From: Entoloma clypeatum | Taxonomy: Eukaryota; Basidiomycota; Agaricomycetes; Agaricales; Entolomataceae | Direction: 5' to 3' | Assembly (NCBI GenBank): GCA_963565915.1 | Contig: OY751485.1 | Coordinates: forward strand, 2,480,001 to 2,544,000 | Length of the DNA: 64,000 nucleotides | Shown here: piece after piece, positions 1 to 11,418 of the stretch | Numbering within the stretch: position 1 is the stretch's first letter | How the letters are laid out: every line of letters begins with the position of its first letter | Position numbers and translations under genes: made by a program | Notes under the pieces: generated by a model | Databases searched by the model: none | What the model was told of the DNA's origin: nothing | What the model saw: the letters and a program-made list of their open reading frames with translations, nothing else

Positions 1-1530
1 CAAAAGGAACCCAAAATTCTGCCAGGATTTCCATCGGAATCCTCTGAGAATTCAAAGATTCTGATAGGAATCCTGAGGAATCAGAGGAGTTCTACAATTC
101 CTGAAAAGAATCCGTTGGTGATCTGATGGCAGTAATTGTTATTCTTATTCACTCCTTTTAGTAGCTTCAATTGTATTCAATTAATTTTATATAATACAAA
201 CTAAACAAACAATAACCCCCCCCTCCTCATTTGTTAAGGCAAGGGGGCATGCAAAGCATTGAGAGGACAGCGAGGACCATGAGAAGTACATAAAATAAAT
301 TGATTACCCCGCATAAGGTGGGCGAGACATGATATATACAAAGTACAAAAAATAACCCCCCACATAAGGCGGGGGGCGGTATGAGGCAAGGGGATAAGGT
401 AGGGGAGGGTAGGATCGGGAACGCGGCGCGCGTCAATGGGGCTAGGGCTCTGGTGGCGTCAGAGCATGGGGCGCAGATTTGCATGGCAACAGGCCCCGTT
501 TGGGGCAACTAGCAGCCATTGGGCACATGTGGAGGCAAGAGCCCATTGTTACGGGTGACTGGTGGCTGTTGGGCATGAGTAGACGCTGTTGGGCATGAAG
601 GGGGGTGGTCAGCTACTGGGGCAGCTAGGGTGAGTTGGGCTTACCGGGGGGTTCCCTTTCCAACTCATCATGTTGCGTCCGATGTGGCACTGGTTGAGGG
701 GGGGCGAGAGGACATCGCGGTTGGGGGCTTTGTGCACGAGCGGTGGCTGTGGTGAAGGCGGGTGGTGATGTGGCATGCAGGTGCTGGCGTCGTGGGCCCC
801 AGTGTGGATATGGGGGGTAGTCTGTCATTGCGGGGTGGCTGGGGGGGATCCCTTTCTGCTTCGTCGGGCAGTGGTGGCGAGGGGTTGAGAGGCGGGGATG
901 GTGGGGCTTTGCGTACAATGGTGACCATGGTGGTGGCAAGGCGGGTGGTGACATGGCTGCACAGGGCTGTCAGGTGGCTGTCCCAGGGTCTGGATGTGGC
1001 GCTGGGGCTAATAACGTGGCACCCCAACGCCCCCGGCATGGACAGGGCGGTGGTTAGTCATTGGCGTTCGGCTGGGGTGGGGGCCCTGGGGTCCCCATTT
1101 GTCTTGACAGCAGTGGCTGCGGTGGAGGCTGCAGGGTCGCGGCATCCGTGGAGGCGGCAAGGAGCAGGGGGTGGCAAGCGAGAGGCGAGAGTGGTGGTGG
1201 CGGGAGGACAAGATGGTCATTAGCCATCACAATGTGACAAAACTGATCAACATTTGGAAGTTGCCAAATGTCGACCACCTAGGTCACCTGACCCTGTTAT
1301 TGAACTTTGGTATTCCTGGGCAGGAATTCCTGCAGAATTCCTCCCAGGATTGTCACCATTCCTATCAAGGATTCTGATAGGAATTTCATTCCTTTTGGAT
1401 TCTTGGAGGAATCCTAGCGGAATCCTGGCAGAATTTTACAGCAATTCTCACTCAAATATATGGCAAAAATTCCTGGAGGATTCTGCCAGAGGACGTGGGG
1501 GAAAGTAAAGAACTCCATTGGAATCACTTT
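1..1530. repeat. Low-complexity region bounded by inverted GGAATCCT-rich repeats
   Basis: No convincing gene. Both ends (about 1-125 and 1308-1500) are dense in GGAATCCT, AATTCCT and CCAGGATT words. The stretch near position 12 (AAAATTCTGCCAGGATT) recurs in reverse complement near 1430, so the ends behave as imperfect inverted repeats. The interior (about 350-1230) is strongly G-rich on the plus strand with many GTTGGGCATG and GGTGGTGG-type runs; long open frames there are compositional artefacts. Two copies of an AATAACCCCCC...ATAAGGCGGGG motif lie at about 210-380. It could be a non-autonomous transposon cut by the window edge or the 5' flank of the KDZ element. No function is assigned. Confidence 0.4.
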
Positions 1531-1911
1531 TGAACTATTGGTCTTTCAGCTCTGCCACTGCCTCTAACTCTTCTCCAGTCCAGACTGGGGCCCCTTGGGG
1601 GACATTTGTCACATCCTGACCCTCAGGTTCCTCCTCTCCGTCGCTCTGTTGATCACAGTCCTCCGATTGATCAGCAAGTGAGCTGTCAGTCCTGTCATGA
1701 TCAATGTCACTGGAATCACTCTCCTCATCAATGATTGGGTCGTTCAACTGGGCCATTTGTGGGGGGGTTTGTCCTTGTTAGGGGAAGGGGCTTGTCTGGT
1801 TGCCTGGCTCACCCTTCTTATACAGTTGTTTACCAAAGATCAGACCCAATTTGCTAGCCAATATATTTATTTTCCCATCCTGTCGATCACCCAGATCTCC
1901 ACCCCTCTCAA

Positions 1912-3485
1912 GATGCCAAATAGGTTCACGGTTGTTGACAAGCACAAGATTATCCATGTTGCAGAGAATGTACATTCAACACCCAAGGGTCCACGTGTAA
2001 AGCAAATGACCTACAAAGCATCTAAAAAACCAGTCCGAGCTAATATCAAAGTAAACCGCATCTCTGAAAACCCTGTGGAGAAGGCAGAACAGTCCGAAAC
2101 CTGGAACTATGACTTCGGTCCTGAAGATCCCCCACTCTTAGTATTTGAACCAGAGCTTGAGTCAACATTTACTAGCAAAACCCATACCAAGGTCAGACTC
2201 TGCCCTATGTCACCTCCAGTGATAGCTGAGTCTCCTTGTATCTCACAGTCCCAGCATGATTTCATGGATGAATGGTTGCCCCATCGTCTTTCGTACCTTA
2301 GGGCACTTGCATTGCGAGATCATCAAGCATCTACTCAATGTGATCAGTGCTCCACTACTACAGCATTCTGGCATTGTGAGGACTGCTTTGGACGAAATGT
2401 CTTGTGCCGGGAATGCTGCCGGACCACGCACAGTAACCTACTGTTCCATCGAATCCATTACTGGACAGGTACTCACTACGAACGGGATTGGCTCTCAAAT
2501 CTCGGTGTTGTTATTCATCTAGGTCACCGGAGCCAGCCCTGTCCTGTGAACAATCCTGTCAAGATTGCCAGCAAAGTGACAATCGGAGCTGTCCACTCCG
2601 AGGAGTTTCGGCATGATATTTATGAATCACCTTCTGGAACTCGGGACAGGCCATTGGACTGTATCCCATTCACAATCAGTCATATCAATGGGATCCACAA
2701 GTGCTGGGTAAAACATTGTGGATGTCAAGAGGGTGGTCAAGAGTTTCAGCTATTACAGCTCAGGCTGTACCCTCTCAGGGATCGAATCTGCCTTTACATT
2801 TGATCTATTGGATGGTTGTCATTTGGAGAACCTCAAATGTCATACATCTGTATATCATCTTTACACAAAGCTCTGTCGTTTGACCTCAGCAATGTTTCCC
2901 CATGCTGTTTCTGTACGTACCCCTGCCATTAATTTGCGCCCCTTACTCATTGTCCAGCTTTAGAACCAATATCAAGAACTCTATAGAATCCTCTGACAAT
3001 GGAGGAACCTCAAGGAGTGGAAATGGAGTGGGGTCATCTATCAGGAGGGCTCCCCCATCGGGCCCGGGTCTCTCACATTGTTTTGTGCCTTTTGTCCTCA
3101 GCCAGGGATCAACATCCCCGACAACTGGCAATCTGATCCAGATGCCTTTGCCTACACCCGGAGCTTTGTCATGGACAAAATTTTCACTGTGTCCCACCAG
3201 AGGAGAAACAACGCTGTTCTCAAGAAATGTCTAACTGACGGCCATCTCTACATGGTCAGCAAAACCAAATATCAATGTCATCTTGCTTCTGCAAAGGAAT
3301 ACAATGAGGTAATGGTCTTTTTACTCACTTCTGTCCTGTGATTCAACATCTGTAGCCTTCAACATGTAACGAGCACCATGCTATCACTGATAAGTTTGTC
3401 AAGCACAAGGGCCAGGATGTCACTGGGATTGGCGCCATGGCATGCGCCTGGCATGGTGCATTTTGCCCGACCAGTGTTGTTAATT
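1912..3485 (+). pseudogene. KDZ-family transposase with CxC2 cysteine domain, broken
   Basis: Remnant of a KDZ (Kyakuja-Dileera-Zisupton) DNA transposase. The likely start is the ATG at 1912. The CxC2 cysteine cluster lies at about 2330-2560: paired cysteines CDQC, CEDC and CREC, then HRIHYWTG and a LGH...C segment. Downstream are the family motifs FTFDLLDG (2790s), CPQPGINIPDNW (3090s), an MD before the strand-like block, TCNEHHAITDK and TGIGAMACAWHGAFCP (3360-3470). A one-base frameshift lies near 2790. An in-frame TGA at 2994-2996 stands where the family has arginine. Two introns fit (2911-2963 and 3311-3355, both GT-AG and in phase). The frame is lost where an inverted-repeat element begins at 3486, and the C-terminal part of the transposase was not recognised. 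Clearly inactive. Confidence 0.85.
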
Positions 3486-3835
3486 TACATATTCCTCAGC
3501 TAGCATTAGTATATTATGATAGATAAATATATAGAGGGCTACAGAGGGTGTCATGGATATATATATATACACTGAAAAAGACCCCAAAGGAATCCAAACA
3601 GTGTGGAAGGTGGGAGACATGATTCAGTACTGAAAACACAACTAGAGAACAAGACTTATTATAAACATACCATCCTGAAGTGCATTTCAGACAAAACTGT
3701 ATCCTCTGCCTTCCAGACTGCTTGGATTCCTTTGGGGTCTTTTTCAGTGTATATATATATATATCCATGACACTCTCTGTAGCCCTCTATATATTTATCT
3801 ACCATAAGATACTAATGCTAGCTGAGGAATATGTA
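3486..3835. mobile_element. MITE-like foldback element with about 125-bp inverted arms
   Basis: The left arm (3486-3610) and right arm (3709-3835) are near-perfect reverse complements, starting CATATTCCTCAGCTAGC and ending GCTAGCTGAGGAATATG. A loop of about 100 bp contains no gene. The outermost bases on both sides are TA, which fits a TA target duplication as made by Tc1/mariner-type transposases (inference). It interrupts the KDZ transposase coding region. Long open frames inside it are only the two arms read in both directions. Confidence 0.8.
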
Positions 3836-4268
3836 TTTTTGATGTACATCTCATTCTATACACTTTTCTACCTAATCTAGCCATTGCCTACCTTGTACTA
3901 CCAACACTTGGAGACCTATTTATACTATAGAATAGGCCTCAATAGGTGCCCTGACCATATTGAGGGGTCAAGATGATGATCTGCACCCAAGGTAAGTACA
4001 TACATCTTCATTCTTTTCCCCTTGTTCTACCCATGCTGGGGTGCCTATGTACCTTCCCCCACACATATATATACTCTATAATCAACCGACATGTAACACA
4101 TTGGCTGGGGAGGCCAGTATCTCAAGAAGAGGTATGTGCTCCTCCTCACTCCTCCGTCCCTGACTGCCTTTTTAGCCATATTAATCACCTATACCTCAGG
4201 GGGTTGGTCGGGAATTGGTAATAGTATATTATACTATTTATAAGAGTAGGGGAGATCAAGGGAAGGTG
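3836..4268. other. Non-coding stretch between MITE and Copia element
   Basis: No open frame here resembles a known protein on either strand. It may be the decayed C-terminal part or 3' flank of the KDZ element, but no motif supports this. The last five bases (4269-4273, TGGGG) are the left target-site duplication of the Copia element. Confidence 0.4.
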
Positions 4269-4273
4269 TGGGG

Positions 4274-4576
4274 TGTTGGAACAGCATACGATCACATCAA
4301 CGCTGGAGGTGATCACAGCGAATGCATCGTCTTGCAGTCCTAGTAAACTCTATGCTACACGCTATGGATTGTGTATCTACGATAGAGGGGGAACCTTACT
4401 ACTAACCTTGTGAGGTGTTTGCAAGATGGGGGTTACTCGGTAAGAGCATTATATTGCACAGAGAATAAGGACAGTCTTATGTACTAGTCTACTTATTTGT
4501 ACATTATTTGTACATCATGGGATTGAGCACATGACGCTATAGATGAAATATCTATACGAGTGGAATTCGTTCAACA
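4274..4576 (-). repeat. Copia 3' LTR
   Basis: 303-bp long terminal repeat, a direct repeat of 38056-38358. In element orientation (minus strand) it begins TGTTGAACG and ends TTCCAACA. It follows a purine-rich PPT and is bounded outside by the TGGGG duplication. Confidence 0.93.
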
Positions 4577-4590
4577 CTCCCCCTCGATGT
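4577..4590 (-). promoter_or_regulatory. Copia polypurine tract
   Basis: On the minus strand this reads CATCGAGGGGGAG directly before the 3' LTR. This is the classic Copia plus-strand priming site, and it fixes the element's orientation. Confidence 0.85.
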
Positions 4591-4599
4591 GTATATATT

Positions 4600-5134
4600 G
4601 GATTATGAAAATATCAAGCCTAAATGTTGGCAACATCTTTCAAAGAGTTCCCGACTAAGATTTTTAGTTAGCATATCCGCGGGATTGGATGTGCCTTCAA
4701 TGTACTCTACAGTGATCAATCCACAAGAGATGTATTCTCAGATGACGTGATATCTTAGATCGATATGTTTAGTATGGTGTTCCTGCACAGGGTTGTTCCC
4801 AATAAAGATCGAGCCATGATTGTCGACATAGATTGGGACATTCTGCATTAGAAAGCCAACCTCCTGGAAGAGTTGGATTACCCATTCGGGACTGGATTTG
4901 TTGACCCAGGGTTGGATTTTCTTTTTTGGTGGTTGGACCCCTCCTGCTGGAAGAGTTGGATTACCCATTTCACTTGGCAGCTGCAATCGGACATCGCCAT
5001 GTACTCTGCCTCAGTAGATGAGTGAGCAATGGTTTTTTGTAGACAACAAGTCCAGCCTACAGAAGCACCTGCAAGCTTCAGGAAAAAGCTGGTGCAGCTT
5101 CAACGCTTTATTTCGTCAGATGCCCAGTCAGAAT
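4600..5134 (-). pseudogene. Copia RNase H C-terminal fragment
   Basis: Minus-strand translation gives the Copia RNase H end: DSDWASDE, LAGASVGW, SSTEAEYMAMS, NVPIYVDN, NPVQEHHTKHIDLRYH, then ADMLTKNLS. Two in-frame TGA codons (5100-5102 and 4738-4740) sit where Copia proteins have conserved arginines (KRRST and the R after YHVI). A small internal duplication (GGAAGAGTTGGATTACCCATT appears twice, about 4865 and 4950) inserts extra sequence. The upstream half of the gene resumes at 31829, beyond the Gypsy insertion; with one copy of the CCGT duplication removed the two frames match exactly. Confidence 0.88.
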
Positions 5135-5138
5135 CCGT

Positions 5139-5557
5139 TGATAAGGCCATGATGCGTCTAGGCCTAAAATCTGCGTGTTTTGCACCCTTTCACACTATCT
5201 CTAAGGGATATAGAGAGTCCTAGATGAGCTCCGATTCTGAGGACTTAGTGGCGACGTTAGAGAGAGAGACCAGCGACCCTGGCAATGTAGGACATAGCGC
5301 TGGTCACCACTATGGGCTTAGCTATGATACTCGAGAGCTATGGGATCGTCTCACGAGATAGAAAAGACTATCGAGTGCCTCTCGCGACGAAGCGTGAAAC
5401 AAGGAGATGGGTTATATTGGAGTTATCGGTGACACTAGCACTGTCTACCATACATCGGGGCTTGACCGGAGACATTCTCGCAAGAGGTTTGGTCAACGTG
5501 CGCCGTGCTCCACGTCCAAATTGTCCATATCAGGAATATCGAAATGACATCGGATGA
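5139..5557 (+). repeat. Gypsy C 5' LTR, first part (split)
   Basis: Begins TGATAAGGCC and matches 30544-30962 with scattered transitions. It is cut at GATGA (5553-5557), the duplicated target of element A, and continues at 11712. Confidence 0.92.
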
Positions 5558-5845
5558 TGTTATGATCGTATTTTCACTTTTCACTTTATCTTATCTTATC
5601 TCGATCTTATCTTATCTACATCATATCGCACATGAGGACATCTTATCATTATCACGCAGCATGACGCTGCCACAACGCAGCCTCATGGAATTTACATATA
5701 TAAGTAGAGTACTTTCACTTGTATTCGATAGCTTGTTCTCTTGAGATTCCCGCTGGGTCTCTGGGCAATTCAGTTCACTTCACATTTTCCACTTCGTTCT
5801 TAAGTTTGGGCTCGCGACGTCGTTTGACTTAGCGTCGCCTCAACA
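5558..5845 (+). repeat. Element A 5' LTR with TATA promoter
   Basis: 288 bp, TGTTATGATC...GCCTCAACA, apparently identical to 11419-11706. A TATATAAG box lies at about 5696-5703. The inferred transcript start is near 5730 (AGCTTGTTCT), because those bases are complementary to the primer-binding site. Tandem CTTATCTTATCT runs occupy the U3. Confidence 0.93.
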
Positions 5846-5847
5846 GA

Positions 5848-5857
5848 AGAACAAGCT
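5848..5857 (+). promoter_or_regulatory. Element A self-priming primer-binding site
   Basis: AGAACAAGCT lies two bases after the 5' LTR and is the perfect 10-nt reverse complement of AGCTTGTTCT (5730-5739), about 30 bp downstream of the TATA box. No TGG, as expected for tRNA priming, is present. This matches the Tf1/sushi mode, in which the 5' end of the element's own RNA folds back to prime reverse transcription. Confidence 0.75.
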
Positions 5858-6401
5858 CTTATCATCATCGCCCGCCCAAACACACACACTTCCCACATCA
5901 CCATCACTATCCCCGCCGTTTCGTGCTTTTGCGTTAAAAGTCACACCTCGCCATTACACGCGGACCCTAGCGTTAAGGGGGACCTCCCGGACTTCAGGGA
6001 TAAGAAGAGAAACGCTTGGTGCACCCACTATAACTAGCGTTGCCGTTCGAGACACACAGGGAAACGTTGAGCCCGTCCCGTGTCGAGGTGACCAAAGGCC
6101 GACGCAACTGACCTTCGGGAAAGCTGCTGGCGCGTGTGGCGACTTGGAAAAGAAGGTCGCGCACGTTTAGTTCTCAAAAGGTGTTCCAACCCCCGATCTT
6201 TTCCCGGATTCGACAGAACCAGCGCGCGTAGGGGTGTTGACCGCGTGGTTTTCATTTTTCCCAGATCTTCCTTCATTCGGGCATTTCGGCTGCCTGGGTA
6301 AACAGATCGTTCTTTGGGTTTTCTTTTTTTAGGTTTTCTTTTTCGCTTAAGTAGCAGAACAGGGTCGCGCGCCCGCTACAAAGCACTATTGCTCACACAA
6401 C
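5858..6401 (+). other. Element A leader, non-coding
   Basis: Leader of about 540 bp between PBS and gag. No protein-like frame is visible. Confidence 0.5.
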
Positions 6402-7490
6402 ATGGCCGACAACAACGACGACGAGTTCGACAATCCCCTTCCCAATCCCCCTCTCCCTCCGCCCGCTCATAATCCCGCCGCCCCGCGTCCCAATGGAAGA
6501 CGACTAGAAATCGCTGCAGACCCCGGCAGGTACAATGGGGCCAAGGCAACGTTCGGAGTATGGTGGACAAAGATGCTGGCATGGATCAGGGTCAATCGGG
6601 ACCTGTTCCAAGGACAGGAAGAAATTTGCATTGCAGTATGGTCTCGCCTGGAAGGCGCTACCGCCGGCACCTATGGGGAAACACGCTTGAGGCAGTGCAT
6701 GGAATCAGAACAATGGCCCACGTTCCAGCAATTAATGAGAGAGGTGACATCAAGATTCCAATCAGCAACAGAAATAGAATGGGCACGTGCCAAAATCGAG
6801 ACCTTTAAACAAGGAAACATGCGGGTGGACGATTTTATTACACAATTTGGAACGTTGGTCATCAAAGGCCAAATTGAGGAAATGCATGGGATATCTCTGC
6901 TAGAAAGGAACACCAAGGATTCGATCATACAACAAATGTTCCAGCAGGGAAGACGACAGACCACCGTGCAAGACACGTGTGAGGAAATTTTAGCAATCGG
7001 AAGAGCAGAGGAAACTTATGCGGCAAGACCGGGCATGAGGACCGGCAACAATTTTGGACAGCAGAGAACCGGTTGGGGCAATCGGCCCGCAAACCAACAG
7101 AATCAGCAGCGACCATTTGGACAACAACAGAACGGGGGGTACCGAGCCCTGCAGCAAAACGGACAGCAAGGTCAGGGACGCCGAGATCCCAATGCTATGG
7201 AGGTTGATAGAAACCAGCGCCGAGCGCCTGGTAATTGTTACAATTGCGGAGGACAGGGGCATTTCGCCCGGGAATGCAGACAGCCACAACGCAAGGTGCG
7301 AGCGGCTGTGATTGAACAAATCGACGAACATGAGGAAGAAGAAATCTTACGACAAATCACGGCAAGGCGTCAAGCACGACAAGCTGCAAATGGACCAAGG
7401 GGTGTGATTGGCGCGCCTGCGCCGAATCCCAATGGTCAGAACAATAGACAAGCTGCTGGGCAGCAGGGTTTTGTGAACGTCAACCAGTAA
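6402..7490 (+). CDS. gag: Element A Gag
   Basis: 362-residue Gag, intact. It has a proline-rich acidic N-terminus, a capsid-type retrotransposon gag region (about residues 45-200), a glutamine/asparagine-rich linker, and a CCHC zinc knuckle CYNCGGQGHFAREC (about residue 275) for RNA packaging, followed by a basic tail. The ATG at 6402 is the first in frame after the leader. It ends at TAA 7488-7490. The heptamer GGGTTTT (7466-7472) near its end allows a -1 shift into pol. Confidence 0.92.
   Translation: MADNNDDEFDNPLPNPPLPPPAHNPAAPRPNGRRLEIAADPGRYNGAKATFGVWWTKMLAWIRVNRDLFQGQEEICIAVWSRLEGATAGTYGETRLRQCMESEQWPTFQQLMREVTSRFQSATEIEWARAKIETFKQGNMRVDDFITQFGTLVIKGQIEEMHGISLLERNTKDSIIQQMFQQGRRQTTVQDTCEEILAIGRAEETYAARPGMRTGNNFGQQRTGWGNRPANQQNQQRPFGQQQNGGYRALQQNGQQGQGRRDPNAMEVDRNQRRAPGNCYNCGGQGHFARECRQPQRKVRAAVIEQIDEHEEEEILRQITARRQARQAANGPRGVIGAPAPNPNGQNNRQAAGQQGFVNVNQ
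7466..7472 (+). promoter_or_regulatory. Putative -1 frameshift site GGGTTTT, element A gag-pol
   Basis: In the gag frame the codons read G GGT TTT GTG, a canonical X XXY YYZ heptamer, 15 nt before the gag stop. Slipping one base back enters a frame open through NPPLALTNRYECLP into the protease with no stop. The pol frame has no ATG near its beginning, which supports fusion expression. Confidence 0.7.
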
Positions 7491-10400
7491 ATCCCCCGCT
7501 GGCTCTGACAAATCGATATGAATGTTTGCCTATAGACTCTTACGTACATAAGGACATTGTAAAATCTTGGTTTCAGAAACTTATGGATGCTGCAGTTACG
7601 TACAATAAAATACTATTAGATAAACCTAGTAGGAAAGAAAAACCAAAAACAGATGAATCGGACTTAGATACACTTGTAAACTATATCATTGGGGAGCCCT
7701 CAGAAACGAGGCTTGGTTCGTCCCCTACGGATGAATGCTTAATTCCCTGTGACAAAGAATCAGATAATTTAACTAGGCAAACGGACTCTATGGGGGAACC
7801 ATCTTTTATTCGATCCGCTTCTCTGGAAAAGGAGCTTATGATGAAAATCACGCTGGAAACGTTGCAGGACAAACGCACATTTGATGTTGAAGCATTATTA
7901 GACTCAGGGGCGACAGGGATGTTCATAGATCTGGACTTCGCCAAAAGGAACAACATTAAATTAAGGGAACTACCTTTCCCCATTCGGGTCTACAACGTTG
8001 ATGGCACGCTTAACCAAGGAGGTTCGATCACGCATGAAGCAGTCATGGCTATGCGGTATAAAGGACATGTGGAGATAGCCGTGTTTGAGGCATGCAACCT
8101 AGGGAAAGCTAAAATTATTGTTGGACATACCTGGCTGAAACGCCATAATCCAGAAATCGATTGGGAAAAGGCGGAAATTAAACTATCAAGATGTCCAGAA
8201 GAATGTGGCATGCGTCGAACACGTTATTTAAATAAAACTGCAAGAACCAGATGGGGCGGAAGAATGGAAGAAGTAGTAGAAGGAAATGAGGAAGAAATGG
8301 AGGAGGAAGTAATCCACACGCTCAGGGCAGCCAAAGGAGAACCCTCAGATGAAGTACCGGCAGAACAGGTTGTCCCCCGGAAATATCACAAATATTTATC
8401 AGTCTTTGAAAAGAAAGCATCGGAGAGATTACCAGTCAGGAAACCATGGGACCATGCTATAGACTTAAAACCGGATTTCGTACCAAAAAAGGCCAAAGTC
8501 TATCCCCTGTCACCGGATGAAAGGAAAGAAGTATCCGAATTTGTAAACGATCAATTACGCAAAGGATATATTCGACCTACCAAGTCACCACAAACTTCGC
8601 CAGTATTCTTTATACCCAAAAAAGACGGAAAGAAACGAATGGTACAGGATTACCGACACATTAACAGCTGGACCGTTCGCAATAATTATCCACTCCCGTT
8701 GATTCCGGAATTGATCGATAAATTAAAGGGAAAGAAAAGGTTTACCAAAATGGACCTCAGATGGGGGTATAACAATGTACGCATCAAAGAAGGAGACGAG
8801 TGGAAAGCGGCATTCACAACCCCAGATGGAGCCTTCGAACCAACAGTTATGTTCTTCGGATTAAATAATTCCCCAAGCACGTTTCAAACTATGATGAACG
8901 ACATATTTAGAGACTTGATTGATCAAGGAGACGTAGTTATCTATATCGATGATATATTGGTAGCAACTGAAGGAGAAAAAGGACACAGTGAAATTGTGGA
9001 GGAAATTCTAAAAAGATTACGAGAAAACGACTTATTCTTAAAACCAGGAAAATGTTTCTTTGACCGAGACGAAATAGAGTTCTTAGGGTTAATTATTGGG
9101 AAAGACGGAATTCGAATGGATCCTTCAAAAGTAGACGCCATCAAACAATGGCCGAAACCAACAAAAGTCAAAGAAGTCCAGTCGTTTCTAGGATTGGCCA
9201 ATTTCTATCGAAGATTTGTCAAGGACTTCTCTAAAGTGGCAGGGCCACTACATAAATTAACAAGGAAAGAAACAATCTGGAATTGGAAAGAGGAACAGGA
9301 GGAAGCATTTGATATGCTAAAGAAATTATTTACGGAGGCACCTATATTAGTATCTCCCGATCCGGATCGGAAGTTGAGAGTAGAATCAGACGCATCGGAC
9401 TTTGCTACAGGAGCAATTCTATCTATGGAATGCGAGGATGAGAAATGGAGGCCATGTGCCTTTCTATCTAAAGGATTAAATGATGTGGAACGAAATTATG
9501 ACGTACACGATAAAGAAATGCTGGGCATAATTCGAGCGCTGGAAGCATGGAGACACCACCTTGAAGGAGCCAAACATGAGGTCGAGATCTGGACCGATCA
9601 TAAAAACCTCGAATACTTCATGCAGGGACGAAAGCTTAATCGCAGACAAGCACGCTGGGCGTTGTATCTAACACGCTTCAACTTTAAATTAATACACAAA
9701 GCTGGCACCTCAATGGGAAAGGCGGACGCTCTTTCAAGAAGGGTCGATCATAGAAAGGGGGTGGAAAATGACAACGAAGACGTAACATTATTAAAACCGG
9801 AATACTTCCACTTGCGAGCAATGGATCGAGGTCACATACTTATTGATGGAGAAGAAAGTAAACTATTAAAACGCATCAGGGATGCCAAAGAGTTTGACGA
9901 ACAAGTGTTGAAAGCAGTGGAAGAGTTAAAGAAAACAAATACCAAAACATTGCACGCAGATGAATGGCATGAAGAGCAGGGACTCTAGTTACATAGAGGA
10001 AAGGTTTATGTTCCGAAAAGTCAGGAACTCAGGGAGGAAATAATTAAATTACACCACGACAACCCAGTTGCAGGACACCCAGGGCAGTGGAAGACCCTGG
10101 AATTGGTTACACGAAATTATTGGTGGCCTAGTATTACAAACATGGTCAAAGCATACGTCGAGGGCTGCGACAGATGTCAACGATCAAAAAACGTGCCTCA
10201 ACCGCTAGCCGGTAAATTAAAAGCAAACACGGAACATGCAGGACCATGGAAACATGTTACAGCAGATTTTATCGTAGGACTCCCAGAAGCTCAGGGGTAC
10301 AACGCAGTATTAGTCGTGGCTTGCAGATCAACAAAGCAATCACACTTTATCAAAACACGCGATGAAGTCTCAGCAGAAGGATTAGCTAAACTATATCGGG

Positions 10401-11407
10401 ACGAAGTCTGGAAACTTCATGGATTGCCAGAATCATTAACGTCAGATCGAGGACCACAATTTGCGGCAATATTTATGAAGGAACTAAATAAAATATTGGG
10501 GATCACAACTAAATTATCAACGGCGTATCATCCGCAAACAGACGGACAGACGGAACGCATCAACCAGGAGTTGGAACAATATCTAAGATCATTTATTTCC
10601 CATCGGCAAACAGATTGGCCCGAATGGATGGCAACCGCGGAGTTCGCCTATAATAATAAAATTCACACGGCAACTCAGTTTTCGCCGTTCTTTGTAAATT
10701 ATGGGTTTAACCCTAGGATGGGCGTAGAACCTCGGAGGGCAGAAAAGTCAGAACCGGCAAAAGAATTCGCAGAGCGAATGAAGAAGATTCATGAGGAGGC
10801 GGAAGCGGCGCTAGTAAAAGCACGAGAAGAGATGGAACGGTATGCGAACCTGAAACGGGGTGATGCACCAGTTTACCAAGTTGGCGACAAAGTTTGGTTA
10901 TCGACTAAAGACCTGAAGTTGAACCGACCCTTAAAGAAACTTGCCGAACGATGGATTGGACCCTATACCGTAACCAAAATCATTTCGTCACACGCCGTAG
11001 AACTTAAATTACCGAAAACCTGGAAAATCCACCCGGTCATCAATGTATCATGAGTCCGATTATTTAAGGAACCACTATTTATGTCACAAAGGATGCAGGC
11101 ACCAAACCCGATAGTTATCAATGGCGAAGAGGAGTACGATGTCGCAAAAGTTATTGACTCAAGGTTGAAGAGAGGAAAACTGGAATATTTAGTGCAATGG
11201 GAGGGTCTGACTCAGGACCACAACACGTGGGAACCCGAGGATCACCTAGAACATGCCAAGGAAGCGGTGGAGGACTTCTTTAAATTAAACCCGAATGCAC
11301 CTCGGCGCTTACGCGCAAACATCTTTGAAGGATTGGAATTTAAACCATATGAAAATTTCACGAACACCCCGGACGACATCATATCTCGCCTGGAAGTCGA
11401 GATCTAG
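7472..11407 (+). pseudogene. pol: Element A Pol: protease, RT, RNase H, integrase, chromodomain; two stops
   Basis: One frame from the shift site to 11407. Domain order: retropepsin LLDSGATGMFID (about 7890); reverse transcriptase with QDYRHINSWT and active site YIDDIL (about 8943); RNase H (DASDFATGAIL, WTDHKNLEYF); integrase HHCC finger (HHDNPVAGHPGQ, CDRCQRSK) and DDE core (ADFIVG, SDRGPQF, GQTERINQELEQY); chromodomain EYLVQWEGL...NTWEPEDHL (about 11180-11250). It is interrupted by TAG at 9986-9988, between RNase H and integrase, and TGA at 11051-11053, just before the chromodomain. The TGA position is commonly arginine (VSRV), so CGA to TGA is likely. All other residues look functional. 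Confidence 0.93.
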
Positions 11408-11418
11408 AAAGGGGGTAA
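11407..11418 (+). promoter_or_regulatory. Element A polypurine tract
   Basis: GAAAGGGGGTAA directly before the 3' LTR, immediately after the pol stop. Confidence 0.8.

Noticed and set aside
762..1223. 153-codon plus-strand open frame
   Set aside because: G-rich low-complexity DNA; repetitive GG/GV residues, no domain, and competing long frames on the other strand.
1535..1756. Minus-strand acidic 73-codon frame
   Set aside because: Protein-like composition (many E and D) but no recognisable domain, and it overlaps the KDZ 5' region; not enough to call a gene.
3514..3880. Two opposite open frames with similar peptides
   Set aside because: They are the two arms of the inverted-repeat element read from both sides.
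5312..5744. Open frames in the LTRs of C and A
   Set aside because: The same frames recur at 30717 and 11423 because they are LTR copies, not genes.
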